Below are positions 53,918 through 61,473 of a DNA stretch of 64,000 nt, one piece after another. The notes below the pieces were generated by a model. The model did no database searches. It was given only the letters and a program-made list of their open reading frames with translations, and had not been told where the DNA came from. Every line of letters begins with the position of its first letter. Position 1 is the stretch's first letter. This stretch comes from Gammaproteobacteria bacterium (lineage in GTDB: Bacteria; Pseudomonadota; Gammaproteobacteria; Ga0077536), in the NCBI GenBank assembly GCA_009692365.1, contig SHZJ01000004.1:1-64000 (forward strand), given 5' to 3'. Both the position numbers and the translations under genes were made by a program.

Positions 53918-56043
53918 GCGAGCAAGTGGTTACCTGTCGCGTGTTACTGGTCGAGGACATCGAATCTGAGGCCGCGCTGGTGGCGAAGAACCTGCGGCGG
54001 GTCAGTGGCTGGCGGTTTTTGATTGAGCATTTCGACCGCCTGACGCCGGGCGTCGAGCGGGCGCGGCACGCACGCTACGACGTGGTTTTGCTGGACCTGA
54101 ATCTACCGGACGGGGCGGGTATCGAAGTGTGCCAACGCATGCACGCCGCCGCGCCCCATACGCCCATCATTGTGCTGACCAACCAAAATAGCCCCGAACT
54201 CGGCTTGAAAGCCCTGCGCGAAGGCGCGCAAGACTATCTGATCAAGCGCGAGGTGGATGGGCCGCTGCTGGGGCGCGCCATCCGCTACGCCATCGAGCGT
54301 CACCGCGGCGAGCAGGCGCTGCGTGCCAGTGAGCAGCGCTATGCCCTGGCGGTCAGCGGTGCCAACGATGGGATCTGGGATTGGAATGTGCGCGATGGCA
54401 CGGCCTATTACTCGGCGCGCTGGAAAGCGATTCTGGGCTATGCCGAGTGCGACGTCTCCGAGCGCATCGCCGAATGGCTGGAGCGGATCGACCAACGCGA
54501 CCGGGAACGTTTTGACGAGGCCATGAGCCAGCATCTGGAGGGACAAACGGGCTTCTTCGAATGTGAGTACCGCATCGTGACCCGTGGGGGCGAGATTCGC
54601 TGGGTGGCCTCGCGCGGCGTGGCGATTCGCGACGACGCCGGCGCGGCCAGCCGGATGGCCGGCTCGATGACCGATATCACGCGGCGCAAAGAGACCGAAA
54701 CGCGCCTATTGCACGAGGCGATGCACGACGCACTCACCGGCTTGCCCAATCGCAATCTGTTCATCGATCGTCTAGACCTTGGACTGCGGCGCTATCGGCG
54801 CGATCCCAGCAAGCAATTTGCCGTCTTGTTTTTCGACATCGACCGTTTCAAGCACGTCAACGACAGTCTCGGGCACGCGGCGGGCGACGAACTGCTGCTG
54901 CAGATAGCGGGCCGCCTTCTGGCCTGTCTGCGACCGGGCGATACCCTGGCGCGCTTGGGCGGCGACGAATTCGCCGTGGTGCTCAACGATATTGGCGGCG
55001 CGACCGATGTCATCTATGTGGTGGAACGTTTGCAAGCATCGCTCGCGCAGGTTTTTGAGATCGACGTGCACCTCGTGTACACCTCAGCCAGCATTGGCAT
55101 TGCGATCAGCAGCGAGTCCTATCGACGCCCAGAAGAAATGCTGCGCGATGCGGACATCGCCATGTATCGCGCCAAAGGTACCGGGCAGGCGACCTACGCG
55201 GTGTTCGATAGCGCGATGCACGACCACGCGATGTTCCAACACCGGATGGAAACGGATCTCCGGCGCGCCCTCGACAAGGGCGAACTTGAGGTCTACTACC
55301 AGCCCATTTTAGCCATTGAAACCCAATGCGTGATGGGCTTTGAGGCGCTCTTGCGCTGGCGCCACCCCAGCCGGGGGTTGGTCTTACCCGATGACTTTAT
55401 CGGCATCGTAGAGGACACCAGTTTGGTGGTGCCGGTTGGCTGGTGGGTGCTGGACCGCGCCTGCCGGCAGCTCGCAAAATGGCAGCACCTGTTCCCCCAG
55501 ACCCCCCCGCTGTCGATGAGCATCAACGTTTCCGGCAAGTTGTTCTTAACCGACGACATGGCCAAACGGCTGGCTGCACTGCTGGAAGATCATGGGCTGC
55601 AGCCGGCCTCGCTCCACCTCGAAATCACCGAGCGGGTGGTCATGGACCACGGTGATCTGGTGCTGAGCACCCTCGCAGACTTGCGCGAACTAGGGGTCCG
55701 TCTGCATGTAGACGATTTTGGCACCGGCTACTCCTCGCTTACCTACCTGCAGCGTTTTCATTACGACGCCCTCAAAATTGACCGCTCTTTTGTGTCTACC
55801 ATGGTCGAGTCAAAAGACAGCGTGGCGATCGTCCAAGCCCTGATTTCGCTGGGCGCTACGCTGGGGATGACGGTCGTGGCCGAGGGGATTGAGAGCGCCG
55901 AGCAACTCCGGCGGCTGCGGCAGATGCACTGTCCTGCCGGGCAGGGCTTCTGGTTTTCCAAACCGCTGCAGCAGGACGCGGTGAGCGACTACCTACGCCA
56001 GAATCAGAACCCCGGGCCTGTGCTGCTGCCGGCAACCGGCTAG
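53914..56043 (+). CDS. Response regulator with PAS, GGDEF and EAL domains
   Basis: A 709-residue c-di-GMP protein. REC at 1-130 with phospho-Asp61 (VVLLDLNLPDG), PAS/PAC at about 140-270 (GIWDWNVRDG, MTDITRRKE), GGDEF intact (LGGDEFAVV) with an RPGD inhibitory I-site five residues upstream, and EAL intact (EALLRW, INVSGKLF, LEITERV, DDFGTGYSS, EGIES, FSKPL). Both cyclase and phosphodiesterase residues are present, so it may be bifunctional. It overlaps the kinase gene by four bases and is the obvious phosphotransfer target. Confidence 0.95.
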   Translation: MSEQVVTCRVLLVEDIESEAALVAKNLRRVSGWRFLIEHFDRLTPGVERARHARYDVVLLDLNLPDGAGIEVCQRMHAAAPHTPIIVLTNQNSPELGLKALREGAQDYLIKREVDGPLLGRAIRYAIERHRGEQALRASEQRYALAVSGANDGIWDWNVRDGTAYYSARWKAILGYAECDVSERIAEWLERIDQRDRERFDEAMSQHLEGQTGFFECEYRIVTRGGEIRWVASRGVAIRDDAGAASRMAGSMTDITRRKETETRLLHEAMHDALTGLPNRNLFIDRLDLGLRRYRRDPSKQFAVLFFDIDRFKHVNDSLGHAAGDELLLQIAGRLLACLRPGDTLARLGGDEFAVVLNDIGGATDVIYVVERLQASLAQVFEIDVHLVYTSASIGIAISSESYRRPEEMLRDADIAMYRAKGTGQATYAVFDSAMHDHAMFQHRMETDLRRALDKGELEVYYQPILAIETQCVMGFEALLRWRHPSRGLVLPDDFIGIVEDTSLVVPVGWWVLDRACRQLAKWQHLFPQTPPLSMSINVSGKLFLTDDMAKRLAALLEDHGLQPASLHLEITERVVMDHGDLVLSTLADLRELGVRLHVDDFGTGYSSLTYLQRFHYDALKIDRSFVSTMVESKDSVAIVQALISLGATLGMTVVAEGIESAEQLRRLRQMHCPAGQGFWFSKPLQQDAVSDYLRQNQNPGPVLLPATG

Positions 56044-56062
56044 GCCCATGCACTAGTTGTCA

Positions 56063-56944
56063 ATGCTCGCGCTCGACTGCCCACAGGCCACAGCCATTGA
56101 ACTGCCCGACGCCGCCCTGCGGGTTTGGCAGTGGGGCGCCGCGCCCTCGCCGCCGGTGGTGCTGGTGCACGGCTGGGCGGACAGCGGGGCCACCTTCGAG
56201 TTTGTGGCCGCCGGTTTGGCCACCGACTACCGCGTGATCGCCCCGGACCTGCGCGGCTTCGGAGAATCTCCGTGCGCTGGCCGCAACTACTGGTTTGCCG
56301 ATTACCTGCGCGACCTCGACGCCGTGCTCGACGCCACCGTAGGGAGCCAACCGGTGACCTTGGTCGGCCACAGCATGGGCGGCAACGTGTGTGGACTCTA
56401 CGCCGGCGTGCGGCCTGCGCGCGTCGCGAGCCTGGTGCTGCTAGAAGGCTTTGGGATGCCGCCCACCACCCCCGTTGGGGCCCCGGGACGCTACCTGCGC
56501 TGGCTGGATCAACAAGCCGTGCCGCCGACCTTGCGCGACTTCGTGGACGCCACCACCCTGCTCCGGCACCTGCGGCGACTAGCGCCCGCCGCGAGCGACG
56601 CCGTGTTACGCGCGGTGGTGCCCCGCTGGACCGAGGCGCTGCCTAACGGCAGCTTGCGGTTGCGGATGGACCCGCAGCACAAGTTCGTCAACGCGGTGCT
56701 TTATCGGCGCGACGAGGCCGCCGCCTGCTGGCGCGCCACGACCGCGCCGGTCACGCTGGTGGCGGGCGCGCAGTCAGACTTTAGCAACCGGTTTGGCGAG
56801 ATGGACCCCATGGCTGACTGTGCCAGCCACTACCGCGAGGTGACCCAGCACGTCCTCGCCGATTGCGGCCACATGATGCATTGGGAACAGCCGGCAGCCG
56901 TGGCAGCACTCATCCGCACCGCCGCCGCACGGGCGCAGCCGTGA
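56063..56944 (+). CDS. Alpha/beta hydrolase
   Basis: A 293-residue alpha/beta-hydrolase from the ATG at 56063 (a TTG at 56057 is possible). VVLVHGWADSGATFE is the oxyanion segment, APDLRGFGES follows, LVGHSMGGN carries the nucleophilic Ser and DCGHMMHWEQP the His. Similar to esterases and haloalkane/epoxide-hydrolase-like enzymes; the substrate is unknown. The downstream gene starts within its stop codon. Confidence 0.88.
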   Translation: MLALDCPQATAIELPDAALRVWQWGAAPSPPVVLVHGWADSGATFEFVAAGLATDYRVIAPDLRGFGESPCAGRNYWFADYLRDLDAVLDATVGSQPVTLVGHSMGGNVCGLYAGVRPARVASLVLLEGFGMPPTTPVGAPGRYLRWLDQQAVPPTLRDFVDATTLLRHLRRLAPAASDAVLRAVVPRWTEALPNGSLRLRMDPQHKFVNAVLYRRDEAAACWRATTAPVTLVAGAQSDFSNRFGEMDPMADCASHYREVTQHVLADCGHMMHWEQPAAVAALIRTAAARAQP

Positions 56945-57828
56945 GTCGTCCAACGCCGGCGGCCGGCACGGTATTGCTCATCATCGGCTGCGGTTATCTG
57001 GGGCTGGCGCTGGCCACCCGCGCGCGCGCCGCGGGCCTTACGCTACGCCTCACCACCCGCAGCGCCGCGCGCGTGGCAACGCTAAACGCCGCCGGGCTGG
57101 GTGAGGTTGCGCAGCTAGACCTCGGCGCGGCCGATGCGGCAGCACGGGTCACGGCACTGGCACGCGGGGTGGCCCACGTGGTGTGTCTGCTGCCGCCGAG
57201 TGCGGGCGTGGATGGCGCAAATTCGTGTGCGCCCTTCGCGCAGCTCTGCGCCGTGCTGAGCACGCTCCCCGAGCTTGGCAGCGCCGTGATGGCGTCTAGC
57301 ACCGCCGTGTACGGTGACTGTGCGGGCGCAGTGGTGAACGCCGCCACGCCCTGTACGCCCGATACGCCGCGCGCGCAGCGCCTCTGCGATCTGGAAACCC
57401 ACTGGCGGGGCAGGCCCGAGAACCGCATCGTGCGCCTGGCGGGTCTGTATGGGCCGGGACGCGTGGTGGGAGCGGCAGGCTTAGCCCGCGGCGAGCCGGT
57501 GAGCGGTGACCGCGACGCCTGGCTGAATCTCATCCACCGCAGCGATGCGGCGGCGCTGCTGTTGCGCTGCCTCGCGCCCGCGACGGCGGCGGTGGAGTTG
57601 GGCTGCGATGGCGCGCCGGTGACACGTCGGGATTACTATCACTATCTGGCCGCGCAGCTGGGTCTCCTGCCGCCGCTGTTTTCGGGTTTGCCCGCCGCGC
57701 GCGGCAGCGCCTCCCGGCGCTGCGACCGCACGCTGACGACCCTGCGCACCGGCTGGTGGCCGCAGTATCGAGATTTCCGCGCCGGCCTCGCCGCCGGACC
57801 CCTGCCGGTGCCGGGCCCGTTGGGCTGA
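56941..57828 (+). CDS. NAD-binding epimerase-like protein (YeeZ-type extended SDR)
   Basis: I start at the GTG at 56941, overlapping the upstream TGA as GTGA, giving 295 residues; the earlier track start would overlap the hydrolase broadly. VLLIIGCGYLGLALATRA is the Rossmann turn, MASSTAVYGD and RLAGLYGPGR are the extended-SDR catalytic and substrate segments, and LNLIHRSDAAALLLRCL is typical of the YeeZ group. The Tyr-Lys pair is not clearly conserved. Role unknown. Confidence 0.78.
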   Translation: MSRPTPAAGTVLLIIGCGYLGLALATRARAAGLTLRLTTRSAARVATLNAAGLGEVAQLDLGAADAAARVTALARGVAHVVCLLPPSAGVDGANSCAPFAQLCAVLSTLPELGSAVMASSTAVYGDCAGAVVNAATPCTPDTPRAQRLCDLETHWRGRPENRIVRLAGLYGPGRVVGAAGLARGEPVSGDRDAWLNLIHRSDAAALLLRCLAPATAAVELGCDGAPVTRRDYYHYLAAQLGLLPPLFSGLPAARGSASRRCDRTLTTLRTGWWPQYRDFRAGLAAGPLPVPGPLG

Positions 57829-57898
57829 GTGCCAGCCCGCCGGGTCGACGCGGGCGGCGCGGCCGCGCGCCTGACACGCTACCCCCAGCATCAAAGGC
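57829..57898. other. Short gap before the repeat array
   Basis: Seventy GC-rich bases with no gene or hairpin I can support; the region from 57829 to 58288 is otherwise occupied by the 12-bp array. Confidence 0.4.
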
Positions 57899-58258
57899 GA
57901 GACTGAGGCCGAAACCAGGGCCGAGACCAGGGCCGACACCAGGGCCGACATCAGGGCCGACACCAGGGCCGACATCAGGGCCGACACCAGGGCCGACATC
58001 AGGGCCGAGACCAGGGCCGAGACCAGGGCCGAGACTAGGGCCGACACCAGGGCCGACACCAGGGCCGAGACCAGGGCCGAGACCAGGGCCGACACCAGGG
58101 CCGACACCAGGGCCGAGACCAGGGCCGACACCAGGGCCGACACCAGGGCCGACACCAGGGCCGACACCAGGGCCGACATCAGGGCCGAGACCAGGGCCGA
58201 GACCAGGGCCGAGACCAGGGCCGAGACCAGGGCCGAGACCAGGGCCGAGATCAGGGCC
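57899..58258. repeat. 12-bp tandem repeat array, about 30 units
   Basis: Thirty consecutive 12-bp units of the form GASAYCAGGGCC: the first (GAGACTGAGGCC) is degenerate, the other 29 differ almost only at two positions (C/G at base 3, C/T at base 5). Because 12 is a multiple of three, frames stay open on both strands: Gly-Pro-(Thr/Arg)-(Pro/Ser) on plus, Ser-Ala-Leu-(Val/Met) on minus. It ends 30 bases before the photolyase ATG. No start site or Shine-Dalgarno supports translation. Confidence 0.95.
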
Positions 58259-58288
58259 GCGGCCCGGAACGCAACGAGGCGAAGCGCA

Positions 58289-59725
58289 ATGAGCACCCTA
58301 GTGTGGCTGCGGGGTGATCTGCGGCTCAATGACCAACCGGCCTTACAGTTCGCCGTGGCGCGCGGGCAGCCGGTGATCCCGGTCTTCGTGCTGGAGCCCG
58401 CCGCGCCGTGGTCGCCCGGGGCGGCCAGCCGGGTGTGGCTGCACGACGCGCTCGCCGCGCTCGGTCAGGCGTTCGAGGCCCGCGGCTCGCGGCTGCTGCT
58501 CGGGGTGGGTCCCCCCGAGGTCGTGTTGGCAGAACTGGCCGCCGCGACGGGCGCAACCGCGCTGAGCTTCAACGCCCGCGTGGAGCCCGCCGGGCGCGCC
58601 TGCGACGCCCGCGTGGAGCGGGCGCTGGGCGCGCGCTTAACGGTGCGGGTATTCAACGGTTCGCTGCTGCTGGATCCCGCGCGGGTCGCCACCGGCAGCG
58701 GCACGCCCTATCGGGTGTTTACCCCGTTCTGGCGTCAGGTCCGCGCCCTGCTCGGCAACGCGGAACCCGCCGTGCTGCCCGCCCCGACGCGCTTATTGGC
58801 ACCAGCGGTCTGGCCCGCCACACCGAGCTTGGAAACCTTGGCTTTACTGCCGCAAGTGCGGTGGGACTTGCCCTTGCGGGCGCACTGGCCAGCCAGCGAG
58901 GCGGCCGCCCACGCGGCGATGGCGCGCTTTCTGGACACCGCGATCGAGGGCTACCCCACGGCGCGCGATTTGCCAGCGAGCGCGGGCGTCTCGCGGCTGT
59001 CGCCCTATCTTCATCTGGGCCAGTTGTCGCCCCAGCAAGTCTGGCGCGAGGTGCACCTGCGGGCCGCCGGCGATGGTCGTATGGCGCCTAGTGCCGCCGC
59101 GCTCAGTTGGCTACGCCAGTTGGCCTGGCGCGAGTTTGCGCAGCATCTGCTGTGGCATTTTCCGGCCACCGCGCAGGCCCCGCTGCGCCCGGAATTCGAC
59201 CGCTTCCCCTGGTGCGAGGATGGACCGGGCTTACGGCGCTGGTGTCGCGGGCAGACCGGCTTCCCAATCGTCGACGCGGGGCTGCGCGAACTGTGGCAGA
59301 CCGGTTGGATGCACAACCGCGTGCGCATGATCGTGGCCTCGTTTCTGACCAAAGATTTGGGTCTGCACTGGTTGGAGGGCGCGCGCTGGTTTTGGGACAC
59401 CCTCATAGACGCCAACCTCGCGAACAACACCCTGGGTTGGCAGTGGGTCGCGGGTTGCGGGGCAGACGCCGCGCCCTATTTTCGAATTTTCAACCCGCTG
59501 ACCCAGAGTTTGAAATTCGACCCGCAAGGGGAGTATTTGCGGCGCTGGCTGCCGGAACTGGCGGGTCTATCCAACGCCGACCTCCACGCGCCCGCGCAGG
59601 CCGGGCCGCTCAGCTTGCTCGCGGCGAAGGTGCGGCTGGGACAAGATTACCCGGCGCCGATGCTCGACCATGGGCTCGCCCGGGTGGCCGCGTTAGCCCG
59701 TTTAAAGGCCAGCAAGCGATGCTGA
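58289..59725 (+). CDS. phrB: Deoxyribodipyrimidine photolyase (CPD photolyase, class I)
   Basis: A 478-residue photolyase. LVWLRGDLRLNDQPAL starts the antenna-binding alpha/beta domain. The FAD domain shows SRLSPYLHLGQLSP, WREFAQHLLWHFP, GQTGFPIVDAGLRELWQTGWMHNRVRM and the near-invariant DTLIDANLANNTLGWQWVAG, with FRIFNPLTQS near the end. It repairs cyclobutane pyrimidine dimers using light. The start follows a 12-bp repeat array by 30 bases; AGGCGAAG is a modest ribosome site. Confidence 0.95.
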   Translation: MSTLVWLRGDLRLNDQPALQFAVARGQPVIPVFVLEPAAPWSPGAASRVWLHDALAALGQAFEARGSRLLLGVGPPEVVLAELAAATGATALSFNARVEPAGRACDARVERALGARLTVRVFNGSLLLDPARVATGSGTPYRVFTPFWRQVRALLGNAEPAVLPAPTRLLAPAVWPATPSLETLALLPQVRWDLPLRAHWPASEAAAHAAMARFLDTAIEGYPTARDLPASAGVSRLSPYLHLGQLSPQQVWREVHLRAAGDGRMAPSAAALSWLRQLAWREFAQHLLWHFPATAQAPLRPEFDRFPWCEDGPGLRRWCRGQTGFPIVDAGLRELWQTGWMHNRVRMIVASFLTKDLGLHWLEGARWFWDTLIDANLANNTLGWQWVAGCGADAAPYFRIFNPLTQSLKFDPQGEYLRRWLPELAGLSNADLHAPAQAGPLSLLAAKVRLGQDYPAPMLDHGLARVAALARLKASKRC

Positions 59726-59738
59726 CCGGCGGCCGGAC
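59699..59738 (+). repeat. Imperfect direct repeat, copy 1
   Basis: CGTTTnnAGGCC followed five bases later by GCGATGCTGACCGGCGGCCGG, spanning the photolyase 3' end. It recurs 125 bases downstream at 59824-59863, with roughly 80 percent identity. Confidence 0.55.
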
Positions 59739-59823
59739 GGGGCCGGTGGATTCGCCGAGCGTGGCCAAGGTGGGCGTGACGTCGGCCAAGTCGCCGGTGG
59801 TCCTCGCCGGCGCTGATGGCGTG

Positions 59824-59863
59824 CGTTTGCAGGCCGCTCGGCGATGCTGAACGGCGGCCGGGC
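59824..59863 (+). repeat. Imperfect direct repeat, copy 2
   Basis: Second copy of the element at 59699. Its GCGATGCTGAACGGCGGCC core supplies the ATG and first codons of the DUF192 gene. Confidence 0.55.
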
Positions 59864-60317
59864 GTGGCGGTTGCTGCTGGTGGGGCTGGTCGGCTGGCTG
59901 TGCGGGGTCGCGGCGGGCGCCCAGGAGACGCGCTGGCCGGTCGTCCTCGAACGCGCCGATGGGGTGGCGGTGGAGTTCGCGCTGGCGCGTGCCGCGAGCC
60001 CAACCACGCGCGAGCGGGGGCTCATGGGGCGGCGGCATCTGGCACCCAAGAGCGGGATGATTTTTGATTTTGGCGCCGACGAGGCCATCGTCATGTGGAT
60101 GAAGGACACTTTCGTGCCCCTCGACATGCTGTTTATTTCCGCCGCCGGCGCCGTGGTGGACATCCAATACAACACCACGGTGCTGTCGGAAGCCTACTTG
60201 CCCAGCCAGCACCCGGCGCGCTATGTCATAGAGATTAACGCCGGCGAGGCGCCGCAGTTCGGCCTCCTCCCCGGTGCGCGCTTACGGCTGCCGCCTAACT
60301 TCCCGACCGGCCCTTGA
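59844..60317 (+). CDS. Exported DUF192 family protein
   Basis: A 157-residue protein. Residues 1-26 form a signal peptide (AWRLLLVGLVGWLCGVAAGA), so it is periplasmic or surface exposed. The DUF192 core follows: TTRERGLMGRRHLAPKSGMIFDF, VMWMKDTFVPLDMLFI, and VIEINAGEAPQFGLLPGARL. This small beta-rich family is widespread and poorly characterised. It converges with the IalB-like gene; the coding regions overlap slightly at their 3' ends. Confidence 0.88.
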   Translation: MLNGGRAWRLLLVGLVGWLCGVAAGAQETRWPVVLERADGVAVEFALARAASPTTRERGLMGRRHLAPKSGMIFDFGADEAIVMWMKDTFVPLDMLFISAAGAVVDIQYNTTVLSEAYLPSQHPARYVIEINAGEAPQFGLLPGARLRLPPNFPTGP

Positions 60318-60810
60318 GGGTGGCGAGGCCAGCGGCAAACCCCGCCAGCGACAGCGGCACTTCAATGACTTTACGCTCGGCGTCGTGGAACGATACGCTG
60401 ACTTGCGCGCCCGTTTGAAGTTCTTGCAAGAGCGCCGCTTTCAGCTTCAAGCCCGCCCGGCAGCCGTTCGGTTCGCAGCGCTCCACCATCAGCGTCGTGC
60501 GCTCGCCGGCATCGACCCGCAGCGTGACCCCGGGGGGTAGGGAAATACCGAGCGGGAGGCTGAGCAAGGCCACGGGTCGCGTGCTGCCGGCCACAAAGCC
60601 CACCGCGAACTGCAGGACCCGCTGCCCGCCCTCGCGGAGCACCAGATCCTGAAAAATGAAGCAGCCGCCCTCGACCTGCTCATGGGCGGTTTCACAGCGC
60701 GTGGTCCACGCGCCAAATTTCTCGTGGTCTTGCGCCGCTGCGGGGGTGAGCGCTGCGCTCAACAGCAGGGCGGCGCGGGCAATACGCGGGAAATACCGGG
60801 CAAAAAACAT
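60295..60810 (-). CDS. Invasion-associated locus B (IalB) family exported protein
   Basis: I start at the ATG at 60810, giving 171 residues with a signal peptide (MFFARYFPRIARAALLLSAALTPAAA). The mature protein starts DHEKFGAWTTRCE and contains CFIFQDLVLREGG, LPLGISLPPGVTLRVD, CEPNGCRAGLKLKAALLQEL and VSFHDAERKVIEVPLSL, the usual IalB layout. The four cysteines probably form disulphides. Common in proteobacterial envelopes; function unclear despite the name. The track start at 60963 would run into the TrmO gene. Confidence 0.85.
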   Translation of the reverse strand: MFFARYFPRIARAALLLSAALTPAAAQDHEKFGAWTTRCETAHEQVEGGCFIFQDLVLREGGQRVLQFAVGFVAGSTRPVALLSLPLGISLPPGVTLRVDAGERTTLMVERCEPNGCRAGLKLKAALLQELQTGAQVSVSFHDAERKVIEVPLSLAGFAAGLATLKGRSGS

Positions 60811-60883
60811 AGCTAGCGGGACCTGACGCTGAGGCGGCTGCAGGGATGACTGGCCGCACTCTATCCCACCGTGGTGGTGGCCG

Positions 60884-61366
60884 TCATGTTTCTCGGCGGC
60901 CCGGCACACGCGCACGAAACCACGCAGGGACCCGCGGATCGGGGTACACATCGAAATGGTCATAGGGCTTGATGTCGATCACCGGCGTGCCGTTGAAAGC
61001 GTCTAGCCGCCGGACCTCCAGCGTGTTGCCGCGGCGCTCGATGAGGTCCACCACCGCCAGCCCGACGGGGTTGGGGTGCGCCGCGCCGCGCCCGGCCAGC
61101 ACCCCGGTCAGGGGCAGTTCGGGGTTGCCGCGTGGATGCGCCAACCAGCCCTCGCTGGGCCGTGCCCGGTCCAGCCAAAACAGCACGATGATGTGCGAAT
61201 ACGCTTCAATGCCCGTCAGCGCCGTGGCAAACCGGGGCGCCACCACGATGCGGCTCACCAGTTCGCGGCGCGCGCGGGCGATGTCGGCATCGGGCAGCGC
61301 GGTTTCAACCCAGCCGATGATTGCTAAATTCACGCTCAAGGCGTCGGGCAGTGGGGTGGTAGCCAT
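60884..61366 (-). CDS. trmO: tRNA (N6-threonylcarbamoyladenosine37-N6)-methyltransferase TrmO
   Basis: A 160-residue protein if started at the ATG at 61366; the track uses a TTG 60 bases upstream. [29 protein letters not shown] and [16 protein letters not shown] are the TrmO/YaeB beta-barrel motifs binding SAM and tRNA. It methylates t6A37 in some threonine tRNAs. It is shorter than E. coli TrmO, lacking the C-terminal extension, as in many bacteria. Divergent from the helicase gene. Confidence 0.88.
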   Translation of the reverse strand: MATTPLPDALSVNLAIIGWVETALPDADIARARRELVSRIVVAPRFATALTGIEAYSHIIVLFWLDRARPSEGWLAHPRGNPELPLTGVLAGRGAAHPNPVGLAVVDLIERRGNTLEVRRLDAFNGTPVIDIKPYDHFDVYPDPRVPAWFRARVPGRRET

Positions 61367-61473
61367 GGCAGCACGCACGGGTCGGGATATTAACCCTACG
61401 GTGCTGGCCGTCTTGGGCGGCGTCAAGCAGCCCGCGCTGGTTCCGCGCGCCTGCGCGCGCTAGGCTCGCCGCC

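Noticed and set aside
57899-58258. CRISPR array
   Set aside because: Units are contiguous 12-mers with no spacers and no cas genes nearby.
57756-58292. 178-residue plus-strand GPTPGP-repeat ORF overlapping the photolyase start
   Set aside because: Starts inside the epimerase-like gene in another frame with no ribosome site; collagen-like appearance follows from the repeat.
57481-58329. 282-residue minus-strand ORF rich in SALV repeats
   Set aside because: Its length comes from the 12-bp array, which is open in frame by arithmetic, and from the antisense of the epimerase-like gene. No start signal supports it as a gene.
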